The translations under genes were made by a program, and so were the position numbers. 64,000 bases of DNA from JAPHTQ01 sp050288165 (GTDB lineage: Bacteria; Pseudomonadota; Gammaproteobacteria; Thiohalomonadales; Thiohalomonadaceae): the NCBI GenBank assembly GCA_050288165.1, contig JBNKDG010000007.1:124001-188000 (forward strand), written 5' to 3'. The first letter of the stretch is position 1. Every line of letters starts with the position of its first letter. Of this stretch, positions 35,464-47,000 are shown in pieces. The notes beneath the pieces are model-generated. The model ran no database searches, had not been told where the DNA came from, and saw only the letters and a program-made list of their open reading frames with translations.

Positions 35464-36777
35464 GTGACAGTTAATCAGGACTTTTCGCCACGTCTTCTGG
35501 CTCTGCAGGAAAATCCGCCTTCGCCACTGCCACGTGCAGTGCTTATGACTCTTTTTGGGTTTCTCGTGATATTGATCTTGTGGTCGCTAATTGGCCAACT
35601 GGATATCGTCGTCCGCACTCAGGGTAAACTTCTTCCTGTAACGCGCATTAAAGTAGTGCAGCCACTGGAAGGAGGGCGAGTCGAGCGCATTCTCGTATCC
35701 GAAGGGAAACGGGTAGCAAAGGGTGAAACACTTCTGATTATGGATACCCATTTTTCTGAGGCGGACACGGAGAAGTTGAAATCCCAACTGGACGAAACAA
35801 AAATCCAGCTACGCAGAATAGAGGCGGAGCTTACTGGCGAAGAATTCAAGGCACTTCCCGATGATGACCAGAAGATATTTAGAGAAGTCGCCCAACAATA
35901 TGAGGCGAATAGGCAAGCTATAAAAGAATCAGTGAGCGAACAACAATCCGTTCTCAAACAGGCGAAGCAGGACAAGGCTTCAGCAATGGAGATTCTGCAG
36001 AAACTTAAAGAGACATTGCCTATGTATAAAGAGAGTGAAAAGGCGATGTTGAAATTGGTGGAAAAAGGCTACGTCAATAGACTCGATGTTCTAGAAAAAC
36101 AAAAGGAGCGTATTGCTGCAGAACAGGATATGCGTGCCCAGGAAAGAAACATTGAGTCGCTGAATGCAAGAATCGAGGAAGCGAAAACAAAGCTCGGTCG
36201 AATCAAGGCGGCAAACCGCCAGGCGCTGTTGGATAACCGGGCCGAACTGAACAACACCCTGGCGCAACTGGAGCAGGAGTGGGTCAAACAGGAACACCGA
36301 AACCAACTTATGGAACTCAAGGCGCCGCAGGATGGCTATATACAGGAACTGGCTGTCCATACCGAGGGTTCGGTGGTGCCGTCCGGTACGGTGTTGATGA
36401 GCATTGTTCCGGCGAATGAACCGCTCAAGGCCGAAGTCTACCTGGATAACAGGGATATCGGCTTTGTTAAACAAGGACAAACTGCAAAGGTAAAAATGGA
36501 GGCCTATGAATTTCAGCGCTATGGCTTACTTGATGCAGAAGTAGCCATGATTAGTGCGGATACCGTAACACAGCAACAGGGGGACGTGCAGAATGCCGTC
36601 AACTATCGCGCCCAACTTGACCTGGCGAATCAGTTCCTTGAAAAAGAAGGGAAGTCGTTTGAGCTGCGTCCAGGGATGATGGTGGTGGCGGAAATAAAAG
36701 TCGGTACACGCTCTGTGATGGAGTATCTGCTTTCACCGATCCAACAGGCGGTTTTGGAGGCGGGGACAGAGCGTTGA
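35464..36777 (+). CDS. type I secretion periplasmic adaptor (HlyD family)
   Basis: 437 residues. A membrane-fusion protein linking the ABC exporter to an outer-membrane TolC-type channel. One membrane segment (about residues 20-45, 'VLMTLFGFLVILILWSLIGQ'), a beta-barrel/lipoyl half 'PVTRIKVVQPLEGGRVERIL', a long coiled coil (about 95-285), the second lipoyl half 'LKAPQDGYIQELAVHTEGSV' and the HlyD C-terminal region with 'LRPGMMVVAEIKVG'. It starts with GTG nine bases after the exporter stop. No tolC gene is present in the window, so the channel must be encoded elsewhere. Confidence 0.94.
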   Translation: MTVNQDFSPRLLALQENPPSPLPRAVLMTLFGFLVILILWSLIGQLDIVVRTQGKLLPVTRIKVVQPLEGGRVERILVSEGKRVAKGETLLIMDTHFSEADTEKLKSQLDETKIQLRRIEAELTGEEFKALPDDDQKIFREVAQQYEANRQAIKESVSEQQSVLKQAKQDKASAMEILQKLKETLPMYKESEKAMLKLVEKGYVNRLDVLEKQKERIAAEQDMRAQERNIESLNARIEEAKTKLGRIKAANRQALLDNRAELNNTLAQLEQEWVKQEHRNQLMELKAPQDGYIQELAVHTEGSVVPSGTVLMSIVPANEPLKAEVYLDNRDIGFVKQGQTAKVKMEAYEFQRYGLLDAEVAMISADTVTQQQGDVQNAVNYRAQLDLANQFLEKEGKSFELRPGMMVVAEIKVGTRSVMEYLLSPIQQAVLEAGTER

Positions 36778-38045
36778 GATATTTGAGAGTAATCCTGGTT
36801 GCTGGGACGTTTTTGTTAACGCATACGTGTGTGGTATGTGCAGCGAGTTTTGATTGCGCAAAGGCAAATAGCAAAGTTGAGCGCATGATATGTGATATAC
36901 CAGAACTATCAAAACTAGACGAAAAGCTGAGCGATATATATGGTCTTGCAGTACGGTACGACGAGAATGTCGACGCTATACGAGAAGCACAGCGGAACTG
37001 GTTGCGTTTCAGAAACAGCTGCCGTGATCCCATATGTGTAAAAGGGAGCTATGAATCACGCATAGAGGATTTTCGTGGTGGCAAGCCTGCGGGCTGGACG
37101 AAAGAATACATACAAAGGCAACAATTCTGCTCTACTGAGAAACCTACTCTTAAATTTGAGTATTGTGACAACAATGCACAATATTTGCCTTGCCCTGGAG
37201 GGGCAGGTGAGAATGAATCAGTATGTGAAGAATATCTTCGCCATCTTCAATCCTATACAACATCATTCCCCGCTTGCTCGTTCTCCGTGCCTCATGGATA
37301 CATAAAGCTAAAATGGGTTGAAATGAATGTTTTACAATACCCAGAGTTAGTATATCAAGCAGAGAGAATGATTCTATCAGTAACGAAAGGATACAATCAT
37401 CCTGCATTTGATGTATGGTTTCAAACTTTACGTAATGAGTTGGAAGCAGGGAAGATTTCGCCAAGGCTAAAAAAAGCAATAGTTTTAGTGAATGGTGTCG
37501 AGACATTTGTGTTGACTTATACACGTGATAGCAAGCGTTGCTTGGCCGGATTTAGGTCGCAGGTTCTATCAATGAATGGTTCAGATATGAGTCACGAGTA
37601 CTTTGCGAATATTGAAGATAGTTTAGTGCCTTTGTCTGCACATCCTGCTGCCCAAAAAAACTCAGTATGGAGTATAAATGGGGAAGCTATATTTTTAGCT
37701 CAAAATTTGGAGGAAAAAACCGCGAACGAAAAACTGCGGTATTATGGATCTGGCTTTGTTTTTGTTGGTACTCATGGACTATACCTAATAAAAATAAACT
37801 GGCCAACTAGGTCATTTTATCTGAACAAAACTAATGGCGAATATTGTCTGTATGATGATGGTAATGAGGATAATAGTGTTGTTTCCATTAGTGCGCCAGA
37901 GATAACCATGTATGCATCAGAATATGTAGTTGCCGATAAAACAGGTCAAGATAATCTTCTTGAATTCAGTAACTATCCGCCTCTGTGTCAATTTAAACCA
38001 CTTATTTTTCCATTTGATGAAAGGAAATATCATGCCGATCACTGA
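36774..38045 (+). CDS. periplasmic LprI/DUF1311-domain protein, candidate lysozyme inhibitor
   Basis: 423 residues. Signal peptide residues 1-24 (MRYLRVILVAGTFLL start, cleavage near VVCAA). Residues about 25-105 form an LprI-type (DUF1311) domain: 'FDCAKANSKVERMICDIPEL', 'LDEKLSDIYG', 'QRNWLRFRNSCRDPICVKG', with four Cys in the family spacing. LprI of Mycobacterium tuberculosis inhibits lysozyme. The remaining 320 residues are not recognised. The start is TTG overlapping the adaptor stop by four bases, and its end overlaps the RTX gene by fourteen, so all four genes form one transcript. It is strongly AT-rich (18 G/C in 60 at 37741-37800). A role as immunity protein for the lysozyme domain next door is inference. 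Confidence 0.75.
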   Translation: MRYLRVILVAGTFLLTHTCVVCAASFDCAKANSKVERMICDIPELSKLDEKLSDIYGLAVRYDENVDAIREAQRNWLRFRNSCRDPICVKGSYESRIEDFRGGKPAGWTKEYIQRQQFCSTEKPTLKFEYCDNNAQYLPCPGGAGENESVCEEYLRHLQSYTTSFPACSFSVPHGYIKLKWVEMNVLQYPELVYQAERMILSVTKGYNHPAFDVWFQTLRNELEAGKISPRLKKAIVLVNGVETFVLTYTRDSKRCLAGFRSQVLSMNGSDMSHEYFANIEDSLVPLSAHPAAQKNSVWSINGEAIFLAQNLEEKTANEKLRYYGSGFVFVGTHGLYLIKINWPTRSFYLNKTNGEYCLYDDGNEDNSVVSISAPEITMYASEYVVADKTGQDNLLEFSNYPPLCQFKPLIFPFDERKYHADH

Positions 38046-41000
38046 TACAACCTCACTCACGGCCGAAGAGTTTAATACGCAATTACGCGCGTTTCTTCTA
38101 GGTGAAGAGGCGGGTAGGACGCTTCCGTATTATGATACAGCAGGAATAGCAACAATCGGAATCGGATACAATCTTACAGACTCTACAATGCGACAATACG
38201 TGTATGAGTCTATGGGGATAGTAGCTGGTTCACCGTTAGGCAACTCATTGTATGATGTCATGACGCGGCAAGATTTTGTTGATCGTGCTCAAGCTGCGGC
38301 AGACGCTAAGGATTGGACCTCACTATATCAAGTTACTGCAGAAATGCAACAAGCATTGGCGGAGGTATATGGACAGGTATTTGAGATGACCCAATCTCAA
38401 ATTGATGAGGTTTATACCAAAACTATTACGGATCGTGTGTCAATAGTGAAACAGGCGCTCGGACTAGATGATGCGCAATACAATGTTGAATTAATCGCAC
38501 TAGTTTCTGTTCAATACAACGGTTTATTTGGTCCTGGTATCAGGAATGCATTGGCATTCACCGATCCTTATGCTGCGAGAGCAGAGGCGTGGCGACAAAT
38601 TAGATATGTTCATGCCGATCAACTCTGGGATAGACGGTACAGAGAGTCAGAGCTTTTTGGTTTGTATGGGAGCCCTCATGCGGTTTCAACAAATGAAGCC
38701 CTCTCTGTTTACGAGATGTATACAACTTATGGCGAGGAGATGTATGCAGCTGATCTTGATAATGGTGGTGTTGACAGTCTTGTTCGTGCATTAAGGCCAT
38801 TTGCGAACGCATTGATTTCAGAATATGCGCCTGGCGCCGGAGTTTCCCCTCTTGATATCTTGGTTGCTGATAATTTTGGTGGTGGACTTTCTTCACTTTC
38901 ACGAAACCGTTCAGATGTACCGGTTTTGCTGATTGGTGGTGCTAATGCAGAACTACTTACTTCAGGTCTTGGTGATGATTATTTGATTGGTCTTGGTGGC
39001 GAAGATCAGTTATTTGGTGGTGGTGGATATGATACATACATAGTTGGAGATGGTGATGTTGTAACGGATGTTGACGATTATGGAAGCATTCAGCTTGGAG
39101 GGGTGACACTTTCAGGTGCAAGCCGTAATGAAGGAGAGCAGTATTTTATTAGTTCGGATAAGAGTGCCGTCTACACAGAGTCGGGCGGCAGGATTGATGT
39201 ATGGCTAAATGGTGAACATATTGTTGTCAATGCGGTAACAGAGGTCCACCGAGTAGAATACGAGACATACGTCGAAACCGGTATCCCTAGTATGGGGATT
39301 ACTTTAATCACTTATAAAAAGGATACCCCCCCTCCTCCTTCTGATGGCCCTGGCGATGGCTCTAATGGTGAGCCACCGTGGAACGATCCATTTGATGATG
39401 CACAGCGCGCTGTTTGTCCGGTTGTCCTCGATCTGGATGGTAATGGTGCTGCGGTTGTTCCATCTGAGATAGGTGTCTATTTCGACCATAATGGCGATGG
39501 TTTTGCAGAGAGAACAGCATGGTTAACAAGTGGTGACGGCCTGCTTGTTCGCGATCTTGATGGTGATGGGAAGATTACGACGGGTAATGAATTATTCGGC
39601 GATCAAACAATAATGAAGAATGGCTTGGCGGCCCAGAATGGTTTCGAAGTATTAAAAGAATATGATGACAACCAGGATGGTGTTATAGACGCTCAGGACC
39701 TGATCTGGAGTGACTTGCAAATCTGGCAGGACGTTAATAGTGATGGTGTATCTCAGGCAGATGAGTTGCATGCGCTAAGTGATTTCGATGTTGCGTCAAT
39801 TAATCTTGCATACAGTCAACCAGGAGGTTACCGAACTACTGCAACGAGCACATATACTAAAATGGATGGTAGCACATCAAACATCGTAGATGATGCATTT
39901 TTTACTTCTGTCCCATGGGATACAGTGTCTGCATCCTCTGTTGAAGTTTTGTCAGATGTGGCTGCGCTGCCATGTCTGGAAGGTTATGGTGTCGTCGAGA
40001 ATCTACATCAGGCAATCTCTAAGGATGAGACTGGTAAGCTAAAAAAGTTAGTAGAAAGCTTTTTGACGGCAGGCAGCGTTGGGCAGCGCGAGAACTTAAT
40101 GCACCAAATTCTGCTTGAATGGACAGGTAGTGTTGGGATTGATCCGTCTAGCAGACAGAATCCACACTATGGCACAAATTATGACGCACAGAAACTTAAT
40201 GTCATCGAATCTTTCTATGGTGCCACATACATAAATACTGTTGCGGATTCAGGGTATATAGAATATGACCCGATACCCCAGTCTGTTGTTCATCTTAATT
40301 CCGCATATAATGCGATTTTCGAACAAATGTATTCGAGTTTGATGGTTCAAACTCATTTGCAGGACTTGTTCGGAAGTGTCTCTGTTTCCTTCGATATAGA
40401 TGCGAATAGTGTATCAGTTGATGCGGCTGGTGCAATTTCCAAAATAGTGGATGTTTATGCTGACTATCCTCAGTACGCTATAGAACTGGCACGTGAGTTT
40501 TCAAGGGTTGTATTAAGCTCCAATCGTTTCAATACGGCTGATATGTCTGGAGCCTTGGACCAACTACGCCAACTTGATGTTGCTGTTTCAAGTTATGTGT
40601 CAGGTCTGATTGCATCATTACCAGCAAATAAAATAGATGGAACAGATGCGGATGATGTTTTCGAAGGCACTTTAGGTGCGGATGCGTTTTATGGTGCCGC
40701 TGGTAATGACCTAATGCATGGGAACCTGGGTGCAGATTATCTGGTCGGTGATGCTGGTGATGATGTTCTATACGGTGATGAAGGAGTAGATAGCCTCTTT
40801 GGCGGGTATGGCAATGATCTATTGGATGGAGGTCAAGGAAATGACTATCTGGTAGGTGGCCTGGGTAATGATACATATATATATGGTCGAGGCTATGGCT
40901 ATGATCGGATTTCTGATACGGATGCGAATGTTGGGAATTTCGATGTTGTTCGTTTTACACCCGATATTAAGCCGTCTGATTTAACCGTAAAACGTATTCA

Positions 41001-44000
41001 ATATGATCTGCTTATTACTATTTCTGACACCGGTGAGCAATTAAGAATTAGTAATTTCTTTTATGAAAAGAACCAGATAGAGCAACTTCTATTCACCGAC
41101 GGGACAACATGGGCGCCAGCAGACCTTGAAGTGATGACGTTTGTTGCGACAGAAAGCGATGATTACCTGTATGCCGGCGCAGGTGATGATGTACTCACAG
41201 GTATGGGAGGGAATGATTCGCTGTTCGCGAATGATGGTAATGACGTACTGGATGGTGGTGCGGGATACGACTCGCTATATGGTGGAGCTGGTGATGATAC
41301 CTACCTCTTCGGCAGAGGTTACGGCTACGATGTTATCTATGAATATGACACGTCTTCGAGCAGTATGGATGTGATCCGTTTTGCGGCAGATGTTTCGCCG
41401 GGTGATGTTCTAGTACAGCGTAATAAAAATGGCGACCTATATCTTACGATCACTGATACTAATGACCGATTGACTGTGTCCAGATTTTTCTCCGGTTCTC
41501 CCTATCAGATAGAGCGAGTAGTTTTTACTGACGGTACCTCATGGACACCGACCGAACTCGAAGCGCTTGCGCTGACCCCAACTGATGGTAGTGACTATCT
41601 GCTAGGTGGTGCGGGAGATGATGTGATTAGCGGGTTGGGAGGTGCGGATGAGATAATCGGTAATGCTGGCAATGATACGCTGGATGGAGGTGCTGGATAC
41701 GATTATTTGCGAGGTGGTATTGGAGATGACACTTATATCTTCGGGCGTGGTTATGGGCATGACACCATACTCGATGATGATGTGACGGTAGCTAATCTGG
41801 ATACAATTCAGTTTGCTGACGATGTATCTCCTGCCGAAATATCATTAAGACGATCGGGTAACAGCCTTTATATCACAATTATCGGCACTGATGATCAAAT
41901 CTACATACCTAATTATTTTTCAGGTGAGCGCTACCAAATTGAGCGCCTCCTGTTTTCTGATTCAACTGTGTGGGGCGCAGCAGATATTATTGCATTTGTA
42001 TCGACTCCGACCGATGGTAATGACAATTTAATTGGTGATGAGGATGCCAATGTCATTAGCGGCATGGACGGTGATGATTCAGTATCTGGCAATGGCGGAG
42101 ATGACACCCTAAACGGTAATGCGGGGAATGATTATTTGAACGGAGGCTCCGGCAATGACACGCTGGACGGCGGTTCTGGTAATGACTCATTGCATGGTGG
42201 TTTGGGTGATGATGTGTATCTGTTTGAGCGCGGTTCCGGTAAAGACATTATATATGAATATGATGCAACCACTGGGAACATTGATACGATTCAGTTTTCA
42301 GCAGATATCCTGCCTGAAGATGTATCTGTGCGACGCGATAATCATAGTTTGTATTTCACTATTTCAGAAACGGGAGATCAACTGACCGTTTATAGATACT
42401 ATCAGGGGGGACAGTATAAGGTTGAACGCGTTGCATTTGATAATGGTGTTGTGTGGACTCAGGCTGATATTGATGCCATCGCGCTTATGCCGACTGAAGG
42501 TGATGATTACCTGATGGGTACGGCAGGTAATGATGTTATTAACGGCTTGGGTGGCAATGACATATTGAACGGTTCTTCCGGTGATGATGTTCTTGATGGT
42601 GGTGCGGGTAATGATTCGTTACAGGGTGGTGATGGAAATGATATTTATCGCTTCGGAAGGGGGGGTGGTGCTGACATTATTTCCGATATAAGTTCTGGAG
42701 CAGGATATATTGATAGTATTGAATTTGCTAGTGATGTACTGCCTTCTGACGTCCTGGTAAGACATAGCGGCAATTCACTTGTTCTTACGATTATTGATAC
42801 TGGTGATAGCCTTACTATCAATAATTTCTTTAGTGGCGCCTTGTGGAAGATTGAGGCTGTTTCATTCAGTGATGGCACTACATGGGGGGCAGCAGATTTA
42901 GAGTTGCTGGCTCTCGAGCCGACTGATGGTGATGATTATCTGGTAGGTGATGCTAATGATAATATTATCAACGGTTCTGATGGTAATGACATAATTCTCG
43001 GTGATTCAGGTAATGATACTATCAGTGGCGGTGCAGGTTATGATCGTCTTAGTGGCGGTAACGGCAATGATGTTTATTTGTTCGGCAGAGGTTCCGGGAA
43101 AGATTATATCAGTGAAAGAAATTATACCTTCGAGAGTTTTGATACCATAAAAATTTCTTCTGGTGTAATGCCGGATGAAATTGTGATTATTCGCAGTGGT
43201 AATGATCTGCGTTTGAGTATTGTTGGTACAGATGATGAACTTACCGTCAGCAATTTCTTCTATGGTGAGCAATACCAGATCGAGGAAATTGTATTTGATG
43301 ACAGTACAGTGTGGGCTGTCGCTGATATTGTATCGATGGTTATGTTGCCGACTGATGCTGATGACTATCTGATCGGCGATATAAACCATAATGTGATAAG
43401 CGGTTTAGGTGGTAATGATACCCTGATCGGCGGTGATGGTAACGATACTCTTGGCGGCGGAGAAGGTGATGACCGTTTATATGGTGATTCTGGAAACGAT
43501 ACCCTGAATGGTGGTGCCGGGAATGATGTTCTGCGTGGTGATATCGGTGATGATACCTATATTTTCGGTCGTGGTTATGGCTCTGATATAATATATGAAA
43601 ATAATTACAAGCCAGGTAACGTAGATACTATTCGCATTGAGTCAGATGTACTGCCGGCTGATGTATCGGTTCGCCGAGTGAATGACGATCTGCATTTGAT
43701 TATTACTGATACTGGCGATCAACTGACCGTTTCCAACTTCTTCGCTGACGCGCAATATCAGGTTGAACAGGTCATCTTTGCGGGTAGTGCTGATGTCTGG
43801 ACACCCGTAGAGCTTGAGGCGTTGGCGAATATTCCAACCGATGGCAATGATTACCTAGTAGGTAATTCTGGTGACAACGTCATTACTGGTCTGGGTGGTA
43901 ATGACACACTGATAGGTAATGAAGGCAATGACACCCTTGATGGTGGTTCAGGGTCCGATTTTCTGCAGGGCGGTGTTGGTAACGATATCCTTGATGGCGG

Positions 44001-47000
44001 TGCAGGGGATGATTCACTCCAGGGTGGCACGGGCAATGATGTGTACAAGTTCGGTCGTGGTTCCGGGGTTGACGACATCTATGATCATGATACCACAGCT
44101 GGAAATATCGATACGATCGAGTTTGCTGCGGATGTCGCACCAAGTGATGTGTCAGTGCGTCGCAGCGGCAATAACCTGTATCTCACAATCACCGATACTG
44201 GTGACCGACTGACTATTTCCAGCTTCTTCGCGGGTGAGCAATATCAGGTCGAGCAAGTCATCTTTGCGGGTAGTACGGATATATGGACGCCCGTTGAGCT
44301 CGAAGCGTTGGCGAATATTCCAACCGAGGGTAATGATTACCTGGCGGGTAATGCTGGCGACAACGTCATTAATGGCCTGGGCGGCAAAGACACGCTGATA
44401 GGCAACGAGGGCAATGACACTCTGGATGGCGGTGCAGGGAATGATTACCTGCAAGGCGGTACTGGCAATGATGTATACAAGTTTGGTCGCGGTTACGGGG
44501 TTGACAATATCTATGATTACGATACCGCAGCAGGCAATCTCGATACGATCGAGTTTGCGGCGGATGTTGCACCAACTGATGTGTCAGTACGCCGCAGCGG
44601 CAATAACCTGTATCTCACGATTACCGATACCAGTGACTATCTGATCATTTCCAATTTCTTCTTGGGTGCGCAATATCAGGTTGAACAGGTCATCTTTGCG
44701 GGTAGTGCTGATGTCTGGACGTCCGCAGAACTTGAAGCGCTGGCGAATATCCCAACCGAGGGAAATGATTATCTGGTTGGTGACACTGGCGACAACGTCA
44801 TTAATGGCCTGGGTGGCAATGACACGCTGATAGGCAACGAGGGTAACGACATTCTGGACGGTGGTGCAGGGTACGATTCCCTGCAGGGTGGGATGGGTGA
44901 CGATATCCTTGATGGCGGTGCGGGAAGTGATTCCCTGCAAGGCGGTACGGGTAATGATGTCTATAAGTTCGGTCGTGGTTCCGGGGCTGACGCTATCTAT
45001 GATTACGATACCACAGCAGGCAATCTCGATACGATCGAGTTTGCGGCGGATGTTGCACCAACTGATGTGTCAGTCCGTCGCAGCGGCAATAACCTGTATC
45101 TCACGATCACCGATACGGGTGACCAACTGACCATTTCCAGCTTCTTCGCGGGTGCGCAATATCAGGTTGAACAGGTCATCTTTGCGGGTAGTACGGATAT
45201 CTGGACGCCCGTTGAGCTTGCAGCGTTGGCTAATATTCCAACCGAGGGTGATGATTACCTGTTAGGTAATGCTGGTGACAACGCCATCAATGGTCTGGGT
45301 GGTAATGACACACTAATAGGCAACGAGGGCAACGACACCCTGGATGGCGGTGCCGGAAATGATTCGCTGCAGGGTGGTATAGGTAACGATATCCTTGATG
45401 GCGGTGCGGGAAGTGATTACCTGCTAGGCGGCACGGGCAATGATGTGTACAAGTTTGGTCGTGGTTATGGCTCTGATGTTATTTACGAATACGATGCTAC
45501 TGCAGGCAATCTTGATACGATCGAGTTTGCTGCGGATGTCGCACCGAGTGATGTGCTAGTACGCCGTATCGGCAATAATCTGTATCTCACGATCACCGAT
45601 ACGGGTGACCAACTGACCATTTCCAGCTTCTTCGCGGGTGCAAAATATCAGGTTGAACAGGTCATCTTTGCGGGTAGTACGGATATCTGGACGCCCGTTG
45701 AGCTCGAAGCGTTGGCGAATATTCCAACCGAGGATGATGATTACCTGGTCGGTGATGCTGGCGACAACATCATCAATGGTCTGGGTGGTAATGACACGCT
45801 GATAGGCAATGAGGGTAACGATACTCTGGATGGTGGTGCCGGAAATGATTCCCTGCAGGGTGGTGCGGGCAACGATGTGTACAAGTTTGGTCGTGGTGAT
45901 GGGTCTGACACTATCTTTGATAGTGATGCCACGATCGGCAACCTTGATACGATCGAATTTACCGCGGATATTGCGCCAACTGATGTGTCAGTACGTCGCA
46001 GCAACAATAACCTGTATCTCACGATCACCGATACAGGTGACCGTCTGATCATTTCCAATTTCTTCTCGGATGCGCAATATCAGGTTGAACAGGTCATCTT
46101 TGCGGGTAGCACAGATGTCTGGACGCCCGTAGATCTCGAAGCGTTGGCGAATATTCCAACCGAGGGCGATGATTACCTGGCAGGTGATGCTGGCGACAAC
46201 ATCATCAATGGCCTGGATGGCAACGACACGCTGATAGGTAATGAAGGGAATGACACCCTGGATGGCGGTGCGGGGAATGATTCGCTGCAGGGTGGGATGG
46301 GTGACGATACCCTTGATGGTGGTGCCGGGAATGATTCGTTGCAGGGAGGTGCTGGAGGTGATGTTTACCTGTTTGGCAGAGGCTCGGGTAATGACACTAT
46401 CTTAGAATCAGATACCACGGCAGGTAACTTCGATGTAATCCGTTTTGCAGCGGACATTATGCCGGGTGATGTTGCCGTGCGCCGCAACGATGATAGTTTG
46501 TACCTCACGATCACAGATACTGGTGAACGATTAACTGTCTCCAATTTCTTCTCTGGTAGTCAATATCAGGTAGAGCAAATAGAGTTTGCTTACGATGGCG
46601 CTGTTCTGACTGCAGCGCAGATCGAAGCCTTGGTAATAACGCCAACTGAAGGAGATGACTATCTTGTCGGCGATGCAGGTGACAATGTAATCAACGGCCT
46701 GGGCGGTAATGATACGCTGGTTGGTAATGCTGGCAATGATATCCTAAACGGTGGTGCGGGAAACGATTTGCTGCAAGGTGGTATAGGTAACGACGTCATG
46801 AATGGTGGTGCCGGGAACGATTCATTGCAAGGTTGGGGCGGCAATGATGTCTATCTGTTCGGGCGAGGCTATGGACAGGACACTATATATGATCCTGATC
46901 TGACGACAGGAAATGTCGATGTAATCCAATTTGCAGCAGATGTTTTACCGAGTGATGTAACGGTGCACCGTTACTTAAGCAACCTGATTCTCACGATTAC

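Noticed and set aside
38032..38700. LapA-type N-terminal retention module with a LapG cleavage site in the RTX protein
   Set aside because: No TAAG/AAG-type site or matching fold is visible; the N-terminus is lysozyme-like, and no lapD or lapG gene is nearby.
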